Source: Arsenophonus endosymbiont of Ceratovacuna japonica | GTDB taxonomy: Bacteria > Pseudomonadota > Gammaproteobacteria > Enterobacterales > Enterobacteriaceae | Direction of reading: 5' to 3' | Assembly (NCBI GenBank): GCA_024349725.1 | Contig: AP026064.1 | Span: 208,592-272,591, forward strand | DNA: 64,000 nucleotides | Part shown: positions 47,436-58,976 of the stretch, piece by piece | How the letters are laid out: the number at the start of each line of letters is the position of its first letter | Numbering within the stretch: the first letter of the stretch is position 1 | The notes under the pieces: model-generated | The model's database searches: none | Seen by the model: the letters and a program-made list of their open reading frames with translations, nothing else | Told to the model about the DNA's origin: nothing | Translations under genes and position numbers: made by a program

Positions 47436-47873
47436 TTATTTTTTAATATTAGCTAATGGTAAATTTTCATTAGACCAACCATTAATTCCTTTTTTTAAAA
47501 TAAAGATATATTTAAACCCATATTGTATTAATTGTTTAGCAGGTTTATATGCTTCTATACCATTTGTTGATACAATAATAATAGGTTTATGTTTATATTT
47601 TTTTATTTTATCAATATTATTATATTTAATTTCTGATAATGTTAAATTAATTGAATTAACAATATGTCCTTTATAAAAATTTTCATTAGAACGTAAATCA
47701 ATAATTATTGCTTTTTCTTTATTAATTAATTGAATCGCTTGAGAAGAAGTAATATTTTTAATTTTATTAAATAATTCTTTAATTGTTAATGTAATTACAG
47801 AAATTAATAAAATAATCCAAATTAAACTAATTATTGTATATTTGTTAATAAATTGTATAATTTCTTGAATCAT
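47436..47873 (-). CDS. yibN: membrane-anchored rhodanese-like protein YibN
   Basis: YibN has one N-terminal membrane segment (about residues 12-32) followed by a rhodanese-like domain with AIIIDLRSNENFYKGHIVNSIN. I start at ATG 47873 (MIQEIIQFINKY), matching E. coli MQEIMQFVGRH, which gives 145 residues against 143; a TTG 18 bp earlier is less likely. In the active-site loop the cysteine of E. coli (GSGMQCQEP) is Ala here (TNGIEAYKP), so sulfurtransferase activity is unlikely. Recent work links YibN to YidC and membrane protein insertion, which would not need the Cys; that is offered as context, not proof. Confidence 0.92.
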   Translation of the reverse strand: MIQEIIQFINKYTIISLIWIILLISVITLTIKELFNKIKNITSSQAIQLINKEKAIIIDLRSNENFYKGHIVNSINLTLSEIKYNNIDKIKKYKHKPIIIVSTNGIEAYKPAKQLIQYGFKYIFILKKGINGWSNENLPLANIKK

Positions 47874-49796
47874 ATACGGGAATTGTTCCAATAGTTAATG
47901 ATAAAATATTTAATATTATTAAGTAAATAATTTTAATTATTATTTAATATAATATTTATTATAAAATAATTAAATATATATTTACATTATAATATCATTT
48001 TATTATTTAATATTTTTAATTTTTTACAATTAAATAAGAATTTATCTATATAAATAAAAAATTAATTTTTTAGATAACAAAGTGAATAAAATATTTTAAA
48101 TAATTTTTATATAATTAATATATTAAATTTTTTTAAAAATTACTTTATATTTATGTAAATTTAATTATTTTAATATTGATAATTTATATGGAACAAGATA
48201 TATTAATATAATTAATATTAATTTGTATTTAAATAATTAAATTAATATAATTTAATTTAAAATTTTTATAAATAATTTTAATAATTTAAGTGTAATATTA
48301 TTTATATAAATAATATTGTTATAATAAATTTTTTTAATATTTATTAAAATAAGATTTTTAGTATATTAAATTTTAATATTATAAAAATATATTTTTTTAA
48401 TATATATTGTAAATTATACTTAATAATTAAGTTAAACTAATTTTAAATTATATAATAAATAATTTAAAATTATATAAAAATAATAATAAATTATTTTTTA
48501 TAAAAAAATATTATATTTTAAAATTTTATATTTATCAATAAAAATTATTAATATACTATTATTTATTATGCTAAATTAAAATTATTTAAAATAAATACAT
48601 ATATATTATATATTAATTATAAATAAATACATTTTTATTCATATAATTTAGTATAGTTAAATATTGTAAAAATTATAATTATATTAAATTAATATAATTA
48701 TTTATATATTATAAATTATTATAAATTTTATTTTTAGTTTTTAAAAAAACATTAAGTAAAAATATTTAATAATTATTTTTTTATATATTATGAATAATAT
48801 TATTTAATATAATTTATGAAATAATTCTTAATAATATAATATAATTAATTTATTAATATTTAAATAAAATCTAATAATTAAAAAATAATAAATTAACTTT
48901 TAATAATATATTTTATATTAAATAGTTTTAATTTATATCAATTTTTATTAAAAATAATAAAATTATTTAATTAATAAATAGTTATTATAATATATAGTAT
49001 AATATATAAGTATTTAATTAATAATCAAAATTAAAGTATTAATAAATTTATTAAATTACTAGCATAAATTTTTATTATTATGAAATTATTAATATTCAAT
49101 ATTATTAGTAAATAATATATTTTATATATTACTAATATTAATTAATATAATTATGTTATTAAAATATATAGTTAAAATTTTACTATGATATTATATATAT
49201 TAAATATATTATTTAAATAATCAATTTTAATTACTAAATATAAAATAACAAAATTTATATAATAAATAATATTATTTTATTTATAATTTAATTTAAAATG
49301 ATATTATTTTATTATTTTATAATAATCTTTAAATTATTATATTTAAATTTAAATAAATTTTAATTTTTTTAGTAAATAAAGCGAATTATAAAATAATTAT
49401 CATTTATTAATGTATAATAAATATTGCTTTAAAATTAATTATTCTTACAATTAACTAACATAATAATTAAATATATAATTTTATTTAATTAAATTATTTT
49501 TAATTATAATATTAATGAATATATTTATTATAATATTTTATCATTAATTAAATTATTAATAAAATTTTATAAAAAATAAAATATATTTAAAAATATTATA
49601 TTAATATGTAATTTATTATTAAGTTAAAATTATTAAGTTAATTATTATAAACTATTTAATATAAATAATTCATAATTTATATAAATAATTTAATATAATT
49701 AAATATAAATATTATTGATTTTAAATAAAATAATATATTATTTTAATAATTTTATTTATTATTAATATTTTAATATATTTATGGAGAATTAGTAAT
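47874..49796. other. 1.9-kb gene-free region before dsbA
   Basis: No open gene is seen. E. coli has the kinase gene srkA (yihE) ending about 16 bp before dsbA, so a + strand srkA fossil would be expected around 48.8-49.8 kb. A slightly G+C-richer island lies at 49379-49470 (AAAGCGAATT..., ATTGCTTTAAAA). One stretch at 49459 (H-N-N-stop-I) recalls the catalytic H-A-G-N-I of SrkA, but one motif is not enough for a call. Confidence 0.4.
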
Positions 49797-50417
49797 ATGA
49801 AAAATCTTTTATTTACTTTAATTGCGTTAGTAATATCTTTCAATATTTTTGCAACAAATTACACTGAAGGAGTTGAATTTATAAAAATTCAAAATAAGAT
49901 ACAAAATCAACATAGTATAATAGAGTTTTTTTCATTTTATTGTCCATATTGTTATGAATTTGAATCTATTTATCGTGTATCACAAACAATAGCAAAAAAT
50001 TTACCTAAAGATATTAAAATAAAACGTTATCATGTTGATTTTTTAGGTCCATTAGGAAAAGAATTAACAAAAGCTTGGGCTATAGCTATGGTATTAAATA
50101 TTGAGAATAAAATGATATCATTACTATTTGAAGGAATTCAAAATAAAAAATCTATAAAAACATCATCTGATATTAAGTCTATATTTATTAAAGCTGGCAT
50201 TAAAAATAAAGAATATGATAAAGCATTTAATAGTATTATTGTAAAATCTTTAGTTATAAAACAACAGAAAGCAGCAGAAGATTTTCAATTACAAGGTGTT
50301 CCAGCTATTTTTATAAATGGTAAATATATGATATGTAATAATAGTATAATAACTAAAAATATTAATAATTATTCTAATATTTATTATGATATTGTAAAGT
50401 TTTTAATTAATAAATAA
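49797..50417 (+). CDS. dsbA: periplasmic thiol:disulfide oxidoreductase DsbA
   Basis: DsbA puts disulfides into exported proteins. It has 206 residues (E. coli 208). A signal peptide spans about 1-19 (KNLLFTLIALVISFNIFA). The thioredoxin-fold active site is CPYC (Cys49, Cys52; E. coli has CPHC), and the cis-proline loop is GVPAIFINGKY. The helical insert (LTKAWAIAMVL, SDIKSIFIKAGIK) is conserved. The C-terminal tail is more divergent. TGGAGAA at 49781-49787 is the ribosome-binding site. Changing His to Tyr in the CXXC dipeptide should alter the redox potential. DsbB is not in the window. Confidence 0.96.
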   Translation: MKNLLFTLIALVISFNIFATNYTEGVEFIKIQNKIQNQHSIIEFFSFYCPYCYEFESIYRVSQTIAKNLPKDIKIKRYHVDFLGPLGKELTKAWAIAMVLNIENKMISLLFEGIQNKKSIKTSSDIKSIFIKAGIKNKEYDKAFNSIIVKSLVIKQQKAAEDFQLQGVPAIFINGKYMICNNSIITKNINNYSNIYYDIVKFLINK

Positions 50418-51888
50418 ATTATTATTTATGTTTATTTTTTAACAAAATTATTTTATATTATTGATTTATTATTAAAATTTAATTCATAATTTATTATATA
50501 ATATATTAATTATTTTAGTAAAAAATAATTATTTTAATAATTTTTTTATAAACATTTTGATTTTAATAATTAAATTTTAAATTAATTTTATTAATTATTA
50601 TTTATTTATTTTAATTATATTTTTATTAGTAAATTTATTTTTATCAATTAATTATATATTTAATATTATTATTAATTATGATAAAATTAATAATATTTAA
50701 ATATTTTTTATAATTTATATTTATTATTAATAGTAATATAAAATATATAATAATATATATTAATAATAATAAATAATTTTATTAAAAAATATATTTTTTA
50801 ATTTAATATATAATATTATTATTATATTCATAATATTTATAATCATTATTATTATAAAATTTTATATTGCTAAATTATAATTAAATAATTAATATTTTTT
50901 GAAAAAATATTTTAATTAAATATAAATAAAACAATCAATTATAATTTCATTATAAGATATAATTATTTATAATATTTATTTAATATTACTTATTATTATC
51001 TATATTTAATTTAATTAATAAAAATAATTGTTTATAAGTCTTATAATAGAATATAAAATTTAAAATAACTGTAATAATTTTATATATTAAATATTAATTA
51101 ATATGTTTTATAAATTTAATAATTTTAATATATTTAATAGTTTTAAATAAAATTAATTATAATTATATTAATTATTTAAAATCAAATTATTTTATTAATA
51201 ATTAATATAATTATATTTTATTATTTATTTTTAATAAATTATAATAAAATAATTAACAATTATAAAATAATTATAATTGTTAATATTTTTATATAAAACA
51301 TATATAATAATTATTATTTTATTTTTAATATAAAATTAATTATAAGTAATATAGAATTTTATTTTAATTATATTTTAATATTAATAATATTTAAAAATAA
51401 ATAATTATATTATATTAGTTAAGTTATATATATTTTATATATTATTTGTTATTTAATTAATTTATTAAATTATAATTTTAATCAATATAGAATTGATAAT
51501 TAATAAATTAAAATTTAATTTAATATTATATTTTATGTTATAATAAAATTATATTTTTATAATTTTTTAATATTAGTAATTTATATTTAATATAAATATT
51601 ATTATAGATATTTTATAATATAAAAATTAATAATTAAATTATTAAAGTTTATATTATAATTAATATTTATGTCTTAATTTTTACATTTTCATAATTATTT
51701 ATTATATTTTTTCCATTAAAATTATGTTATTTATCCATTATAAGATTTTCTTAATTTACTGTATAATATAAAATTTATTACTAGTTTTATTGTAATGTAT
51801 GTTTAATCATAAAATTAAATTCATAATATTTAAATATTTATTAATTTAATATAGGATTTTATTTTATTAGTTATTACATTAATATTTT
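50418..51888. other. A/T-rich region after dsbA
   Basis: No open gene. By synteny the 5' part of polA should be here, but the available length is about 0.5 kb shorter than an intact polA would need, so some has been deleted. I could not read the 5' nuclease domain. Confidence 0.45.
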
Positions 51889-52723
51889 AATTAACTTCAT
51901 AAGCAATATTTGAATAAAAAATAACATTTAAGATATTATAAGATAAAATTATTATTAAAGTAATTATAATAAAATAATTATTTAAAATTATTTTTATTAA
52001 ATGACTACATAATTAACTTTTATAAATTATTCTAGAAATTGATTTAAAATTCTTTTTTATAATTATATTAATTATATTCATTTAAAAAATATAATAAATT
52101 ATTTATATTATTCAATTACTTTTTATTAATTAAATTTTAAATATAATATTTAATACCTTATATAATTAATTAATATTTTTTTAAATTATAAATTATTTGA
52201 AATTATATTTATTAAATTATAATAATATTATATTTGTTATATTTATGTTTCATTTGTAATTTTTAAGTAAATTATTTATATATTATATATTTATATTAAT
52301 ATTTACACTAATATAAATATTAATATATTAATGATAGTATTAATATTTAATTTTTTATTTATATTACTTTTAATTAATAAATAAATTATTATAAATTATT
52401 TATTAGATATAATATAATTTATTTTTTTATAATTAGTTATTATGATTATTATTTTTTTAATTTAAGTTTTATAAAAAAATAATAATTATTTTTTTATCTT
52501 TATTATTAATTAGTATTAAAATAATTTATATTTATATTTAAAATTAACTTAATATAAAATATATACTATATTTAAAACTAGATATAATCTAAATTTTTAT
52601 ATTTTTTTAATAGATAATATTATATAATATTATATTTACATTATTAAAAAGAAAATATTTATACATCTTTTATAGATATCTTATATCATTTTATATTAAA
52701 ATTTTTTTAATTTTGATAATTAA
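51889..52723 (+). pseudogene. polA: decayed polA (DNA polymerase I), polymerase domain
   Basis: The clearest stretch is 51985-52049: K-L-F-L-L-N-D-Y-I-I-N-F-Y, then N-Y-S-R, then I-D-L-K, each separated by one inserted base. It lies against family Q-A-F-I-A-P-E-D-Y-V-I-V-S-A-D-Y-S-Q-I-E-L-R, which is motif A with its catalytic Asp (Asn here). About 130 nt upstream CAT-AA-GCA-ATA recalls H-Q-A-V at the right distance. Near 52709 N-F-D recalls the terminal N-W-D, about 30 nt from the expected place. E. coli also has polA downstream of dsbA on the same strand. Limits are approximate. Confidence 0.55.
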
Positions 52724-54345
52724 TTATTTTATATTAAATTTAATTATATATTAAATAATAATTTATAATTATTTTATATTATATTATATATATTTTATTC
52801 TTATTATAGATATAATAATTAGTATTTTTTTTATTAATTTATTTTATTATTATATATTATAATTTTACTATTAAATTTATAATTTTTAAATACTTAATAA
52901 AAATAATTGATAATACATATTGAAAATAAATCATTATAAAATTATTAATTTATTTACTAAATCTAGTTTAAATAAAATTTAATTATTAAATTTATTTGTA
53001 TGATAACTAAATATAATTTAAAAAATATTACTAATTATTTTTATTTTTTTTTTAATATTGGCTAATTAAAATTCACATTAAATTAATGATAAAAAGTAAT
53101 GTATTATAATATTAAAATATTATCAAATAATTCATTCAGTAAATATTAAAAATATATTTTTAAAGGTAATTAATAGTAAAATTTATTTAGAATAGTAAAA
53201 TAAAAAAATAAATTACTAGATATAATAATAATTAAAAATTATAATAATATTATATATAATTACTTTTATAAAGAAAAATATATAAAATATAAAAAATTAA
53301 TAATAATTATTGTATTAAAAAATTTCTATTATTACTTATTTATAATTAACTAATTAATATCAAAAAAATTAAAATAAAATATAAATATTTAAATTATTTA
53401 ATTAGATTAAATTAAAATAATAAAATAATTATATTATTAATTATTTTATTATTTTAATAATATTTATATTATATTTAAAATAATCTTTATTGAAAATTAA
53501 TATTTTATAAATAGTAAAATATTATCTTGTTAGTTAATATTTTATAAATATTTTAATTTAATAAAAAATATATTATTATATTAAATATAATAATTATTAT
53601 AATTTATTAATTATTAATAATGTTATTTAAAGTAAATTATTTTATATTTCAATAATTATTATATTTAATATAATAATATATAATTGTAAATATATATAAT
53701 AATGCTTTTTATGAGTAATTAATTTTTTATTTATAAGACTTATTATTTCATTATATAATAAATAAATATTTATATTAATATTAATATTTAATTATTATTG
53801 TAGATTTAATTAGATATTATTTATATTGTGCATTAATTTTAGTTATTATATTAATAATAATTAATTATTTTATTATAATAATTAAAATTAATGTTTTATT
53901 TTTTAGTAAATTTGTTAAAATTTTATATAATACTTATTATATTATTTTATATTTTATATATATTAAATATTAAATTAAATTATTTTAGAATATTAATTAA
54001 TTTAAGTTAAATTTTATTTAAGTAAATAAATTATATATTTATTATTTGTTAAATATTTATATTTTTATAATGGTTAATATATTTTTATTTATTTTAAATA
54101 TTTTAATAAATTATTAGAGATGTTAATAATAAATATTTTATTTTATTATTTAATATGAAATATTATTATTTATTTATTTAAATAATTTAATGTGAATAAT
54201 TATTTAATGTAATGATTTGTATAACATTATATAATTTATAATTATTATATAATTATTAATATATAATTAATATAATAATAAATTGATAAAAATTTTTTAT
54301 TAAAAATAATTAATTTAAATTTTTATAAAATATAATTATTTACAC
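52724..54345. other. gene-free region, expected site of envZ (- strand)
   Basis: In E. coli envZ follows ompR directly, so its fossil would run leftward from 54345 to about 53000. On the - strand near 53095-53060 codons give I-I-N-L-M-stop-I-L-I-S, which can be set against V-D-N-H-N-G-M-L-E-L-G of the EnvZ ATP-binding domain at nearly the right distance. Other EnvZ motifs were not recovered, so this is only a weak hint. Confidence 0.25.
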
Positions 54346-55056
54346 TTAATTTATATCTAGTACGAATACATAACCTAATTCCCTAAACTATTTGAATATA
54401 ACATAGATATGTAGAATCATATTCAATTATTCTACGAGACGTGAAATTTGTATATATATAGAACGTTCCATATCGATATATTCTCGTCCTCGAGCAAGGC
54501 TTATTAATTTATATCGGGATAAAGGTTTACGAGGATGAGAACTAGTACTTTTAGAACAGAAAATTCACTATTAATTAATGGCATAAGTTCATTATTTTTA
54601 AATATTTATCTTGTTTCTAAATTTAATTTAAATTTTCCAAATTTAATTATTGTTTTATTTGGATCTGGTGACCCAGGTATTTCATTTACTTGACATTGTA
54701 ATATCATACGAATACGAGTTAATAATTTTCTAGGATTAAATAGTTTAGGCATATAATCATCTGCTCCAATTTATAACTAAACAATGATCTACTTCCTTCC
54801 ACTTTATAGTTACAATAATAATTGGAATAAAATTATTTTGATTTCTTAAACGACGACAAATAAATAAACCATATTCGTCAGGTAACATTAAGTCTAATAT
54901 AATTAAATAAATAGTTTCACGAGTTAAAATACGATCTATTTGCTCTGCATTAGTAGTACTACGAATTTGAAAATCTTGATCAGTTAAATATAGTTTTAGT
55001 AATAAACGTAAACGTATATCGTTATTTACAATGAAAATTGTATAATTTTCTTGCAT
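54346..55056 (-). pseudogene. ompR: decayed ompR (osmoregulation response regulator)
   Basis: The complement starts MQENYTIFIVNNDIRLRLLL, very close to OmpR, and keeps the phosphorylation site region LIILDLMLPDEYGL. The acidic pair before it is already N-N in place of D-D. Near 54772 the reading frame is lost by a net 2-nt deletion; it resumes as IGADDYMPKLFNPRKLLTRI and continues to KFGKFKLNLETR, where TAA (54606-54608) replaces a Glu codon. A further frameshift leads to SHPRKPLSRYKL and ARGREY-I-D-MERSI. Later there is another deletion, a Trp-to-TAG stop and one more frameshift, then GYVFV and the end. It is unmistakable and clearly non-functional. Confidence 0.96.
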
Positions 55057-56553
55057 TTTTTTTTACTACATAATATTTTTAAAATACATATATATTACAT
55101 TCTATTAAATGAAGTAATAATAATATAATTAATTTTTAAGTAAAATTTATATTTTATAAATATTTTTAATATTTTATATTTAATAATTTAATTATTTAGT
55201 AATTAATAATAATAGTTATTTATTATTAAATTATTATTAATATTTTTATAAAATAATTATTATTTAATATTAAATAATAATTATTATTTAATATATATAA
55301 TTAAATATTTTAATTAATTTTATATAAAATTATTATAAATATATTTTATATTTTAATATATATTATTTATTTATGTATTATATAATATAATTTTATTATT
55401 TTATCATTTTTATTAAAAATTTTTAATTTTTTTAAAATTTTTAACTTTTATAAGTTATATATTTATTATTTATAATAATAATTTAATACATTAATTTTAA
55501 TTTAAATCAATAATTATTTTAAAAAAAATTTAGTTAATTATATTAAATTTAATTATTTAAATATAATATTAAGTAAAATTATTATATTAATATATATAAT
55601 ATATATATAATATATATAAAAGTTAATTTAATAATTAAATATTAAATATAATAAAATAATAATAAATTATTAAATTTTATTATTATATATAAATTAAATA
55701 AGATATTATTATAATTATTTTTATTTATCATATTACTTAAGAAAATAAATATTATTTATTTATTATTTTTTACTAATTTAAATAAATTACTAATTAGTTA
55801 AATAGTAAGTAATTATGTAAATTTAAAATATATTGATATTATTTATATTAATTAATTGTAAAATTAATATAGTGATATGATTATAAATTATATTTTATTA
55901 AAAAGATATTATTTAATTAATTACTATATATTAATATTTTAATTATTAAATTTTACTATATAAATAATTTTAAAAAGCAATTATATATATATTAATATTC
56001 TTAATTTATATAATTAAGAATTTAATAATATTAGTTTTATATAATATTTATTATATACTTTCTATATTAAAAATAATAATTATTTTATCATGATGGATTA
56101 TATATTATTTTAATTGAATTATTATCTATATTTAATTAATTAACTTTAAAATATAAATTAACTTTAAAAGTTATTTTTAAAATTTTATATTATTTATATA
56201 ATTTTATTATTATATATTAAATATTAATATATTATTATATTAATATTTATAATTAAAGTAAAATATTAAATATAATTGTTATAAATATATTTTAATAATG
56301 TAAAATATTTTATTTATGATAATATTATTTTATCTATTATTATTTATGATAATTATAGTTTATTTTAAGTTAGTTAATAAGATTTTAATAATAAAATAAT
56401 TATAAATATATTATAATTATTATTGTATAATTATTATAATTTTATATTTAAAGTTAAAATTTTAATTTTATTAATTTTATTATATAAAAAATTATTTATA
56501 AAAATATTATTATTTATATTTAATATATAAATTATTTTATTATAATAATTTGT
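55057..56553. other. 1.5-kb gene-free region
   Basis: A/T-rich with simple repeats (for example TATATATAATATATATATAA near 55590-55620). On the + strand bolA would be expected before tig, and on the other side greB near ompR. Neither could be read. Confidence 0.45.
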
Positions 56554-57852
56554 AAGAAATATCTTATTATGATAAACTTTATTTTGTTTAAAGTATAAAT
56601 ATATATATAATAAATTTTTTTATTTAAAATATCATTTATATTATAATTAAATAATATATTAATGATAAATTAATATTATATTGATTAATAAATATAATAT
56701 TAATTATTTAATTAAATGATTGTTAGTTAAATTTTATTAAATATTTTTATAATATTATTATATTAATATAGTTAAAGTTAAATTAAATAAGTGAATAATT
56801 TGAATCTTAATTAAAAATAAATTATAAAATTAAAAAAATAATAAATTTATATTAAATATATATTATATATAACAATTATAATTGTAATAAAAATTTTTAT
56901 TTTTATAGTATACAATAAATATTTTATTAATATATAAATTATTTATTTTTAATATATTAAATTAATTATGATAATTTTATCATAAAAAATTACAATTTTA
57001 AAAAATAATTATTTATTTTTCAACTTTTTATATAATAAATATATAATATGATATTAAATTTTATATAAATAAATAACATTTGAATTTCTAATGATTTATA
57101 TTAAAATATATATTTTTTAAGTTTTTATTTTATAAAATAATTTTATATTTAAATTTCATGTAAGAAATATTATATTTAACATTATTATTAAAAATAATAA
57201 ATTATTAATTTATTATTTTTTAAAATAAAATAATAATTTTTATAAAAACAAATTAATAATGTATATTATTAAATAATATTATAATATTTATATATCATAA
57301 AGTATATTAAGTAATATAGTATATATATAATTTTATTAATTTAATAATAAATAAAAAAATAGAGTAGTATATATTTAAAAATAATTATTATAAAAATAAA
57401 TAATTATTATTAATATAATTTTAATAATAATTATTATACAAAAAAATCAAAAAAATAAAATTATTAATTTAATTAAAAATTTATTAATTAATTTAATATT
57501 TTTAATAGTTTAATATTTAATTTATTTATATAAATATATTAAATACAAAATTAAAATTAAAAATAATTATTTTAAATAAAATTAAATATTATATTTATAA
57601 TAACTTTATTAAAAATAAAATTATTTATTACTATTCTTAATAATAAAATAAATATAATTAATAATATTACTATTTTAATTTTTTAATAAACATAATAATA
57701 AAAATAAAAATTAATTAATAATATTATTATTTTAATATAAAAATTATATTTTTTTAATATATTATTGTATAAATAGTACATAATATATAAAAAATTAAAT
57801 TCTAAAAGTTAATAAATTAAATATATATGATATAATTATTAAATAGTAATAA
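56554..57852 (+). pseudogene. tig: decayed tig (trigger factor)
   Basis: E. coli has tig directly before clpP. Both ends can be read here. The start gives K-K-Y-L-I-M-I-N-F-I-L-F-K-V-stop-I against M-Q-V-S-V-E-T-T-Q-G-L-G-R-R-V-T-I. At 56716 M-I-V-S-stop lies against M-N-I-V-A-Q, preceded by I-D. The end (57805-57852) gives K-V-N-K-L-N-I-Y-D-I-I-I-K-stop-stop against K-V-T-E-K-E-T-T-F-N-E-L-M-N-Q-Q. The span is 1299 nt, exactly 433 codons as in E. coli tig. An intrinsic terminator follows 20 nt later. Every frame is broken by stops. The evidence is colinearity, not identity. Confidence 0.55.
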
Positions 57853-57872
57853 AATTTTATTTTTTGGTTTTT

Positions 57873-57902
57873 AAACCCGTAGTTTTATACTACGGGTTTT
57901 TT
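57873..57902 (+). terminator. strong intrinsic terminator left after tig
   Basis: AAACCCGTAG (57873-57882) and CTACGGGTTT (57890-57899) form a 10-bp perfect stem with six G:C pairs and a T6 tail. It has no intact gene upstream for almost 3 kb. It lies 20 bp after the predicted end of the tig fossil and is best explained as the tig terminator surviving its gene, or as shielding clpP. A small RNA ending here is an alternative. Confidence 0.85.
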
Positions 57903-58239
57903 ATCATGAATAAATTTTTAATATAAATAAAAGAAATATAAGATAATATTATTATTATTTAAATTTTATACTTAAATATTTATTTTATTTATTAAAAATA
58001 AATTAAATATAAATTAAAATATATATTTAATTTATACTTTATATTTATATATAAAATTTTATTTTAGTTATCTTTAAAATTTTATATTTTAGTATGAAAT
58101 TAGTATATTATTATATGATTTTCTTTGTAATTAAAAATATCTATTTATTAATAATAGTTAAAATTTGTAATTATAGTTATTATTATTTATCTAAAATAAA
58201 TTAGGTAAATTAAATATTATGTTTAATTAGGAAATTATA
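57903..58239. other. clpP upstream region
   Basis: A/T-rich 337-bp spacer, similar in length to the E. coli tig-clpP spacer (about 245 bp), which carries clpP promoters. I see no clear sigma-32 sequence. TTTAATTAGGAAATTATA before the ATG provides the ribosome-binding site. Confidence 0.4.
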
Positions 58240-58863
58240 ATGTCATATAAAAATAATAAAGATCAATTTATTCCGAGTATAACGTTAGTACCAATGGTAA
58301 TTGAACATACTTCACATGGTGAACGTTCTTATGATATTTATTCAAGGTTACTTAAAGAAAGGATTATTTTTTTAACTGGTCAGATTGAAGATTATATGGC
58401 AAATTTAATAGTTGCTCAAATGTTATTTTTAGAATCTGAAAATCCTAATAAAGATATACATCTTTATATTAATTCTCCTGGTGGAATAATTACAGCTGGC
58501 ATGTCAATTTATGATACAATGCAATTTATTAAACCTGATATTAGTACAATTTGTATAGGTCAAGCATGTTCAATGGGTGCTTTTTTACTTGCTTCAGGCA
58601 CTAGTGGTAAACGTTATTGTTTGCCTAATTCTCGCATAATGATTCATCAACCATTAGGTGGTTTTCATGGACAAGCATCTGATATTGAAATTCATGCTAA
58701 AGAAATCTTAAAAATTAAATTACGTATTAATAAATTAATGTCTAAACATACAGGTAAAAAGATAAAAGAAATTGAAAATGATACTGAACGAGATCGTTTT
58801 TTATCTGCAGAAGAAGCAGTTAGTTATGGATTAATAGATAAAATTTATACTAATCGTAATTAA
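58240..58863 (+). CDS. clpP: ATP-dependent Clp protease proteolytic subunit
   Basis: ClpP forms the 14-subunit proteolytic chamber used by ClpX. It has 207 residues, as in E. coli. The catalytic triad is complete at the E. coli positions: Ser111 in GQACSMGAF, His136 in MIHQPLGG and Asp185 in ENDTERDRF. The N-terminal propeptide region is present up to [17 protein letters not shown]. It is followed by clpX after 113 bp. Confidence 0.99.
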   Translation: MSYKNNKDQFIPSITLVPMVIEHTSHGERSYDIYSRLLKERIIFLTGQIEDYMANLIVAQMLFLESENPNKDIHLYINSPGGIITAGMSIYDTMQFIKPDISTICIGQACSMGAFLLASGTSGKRYCLPNSRIMIHQPLGGFHGQASDIEIHAKEILKIKLRINKLMSKHTGKKIKEIENDTERDRFLSAEEAVSYGLIDKIYTNRN

Positions 58864-58976
58864 TTTATATATATTTATATAATGTTTAATATAATTATAT
58901 ATATATTTAATTATTATCATTTTCTTTTGCCATTTTAATTAAATTTAGGTGATAATTAAAAAGTGAGGTTATTGTA

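Noticed and set aside
51729..51745. TTATCCATT as a DnaA box
   Set aside because: A single imperfect match without a cluster, inside a region better explained as a decayed polA.
54757..55056. A 99-codon 'response regulator' on the - strand
   Set aside because: It is only the first part of the ompR pseudogene before its first frameshift, so it is not listed as a functional gene.
55585..55622. TATATA repeats as a regulatory array
   Set aside because: Simple dinucleotide-like sequence expected in such an A/T-rich genome; no associated gene.
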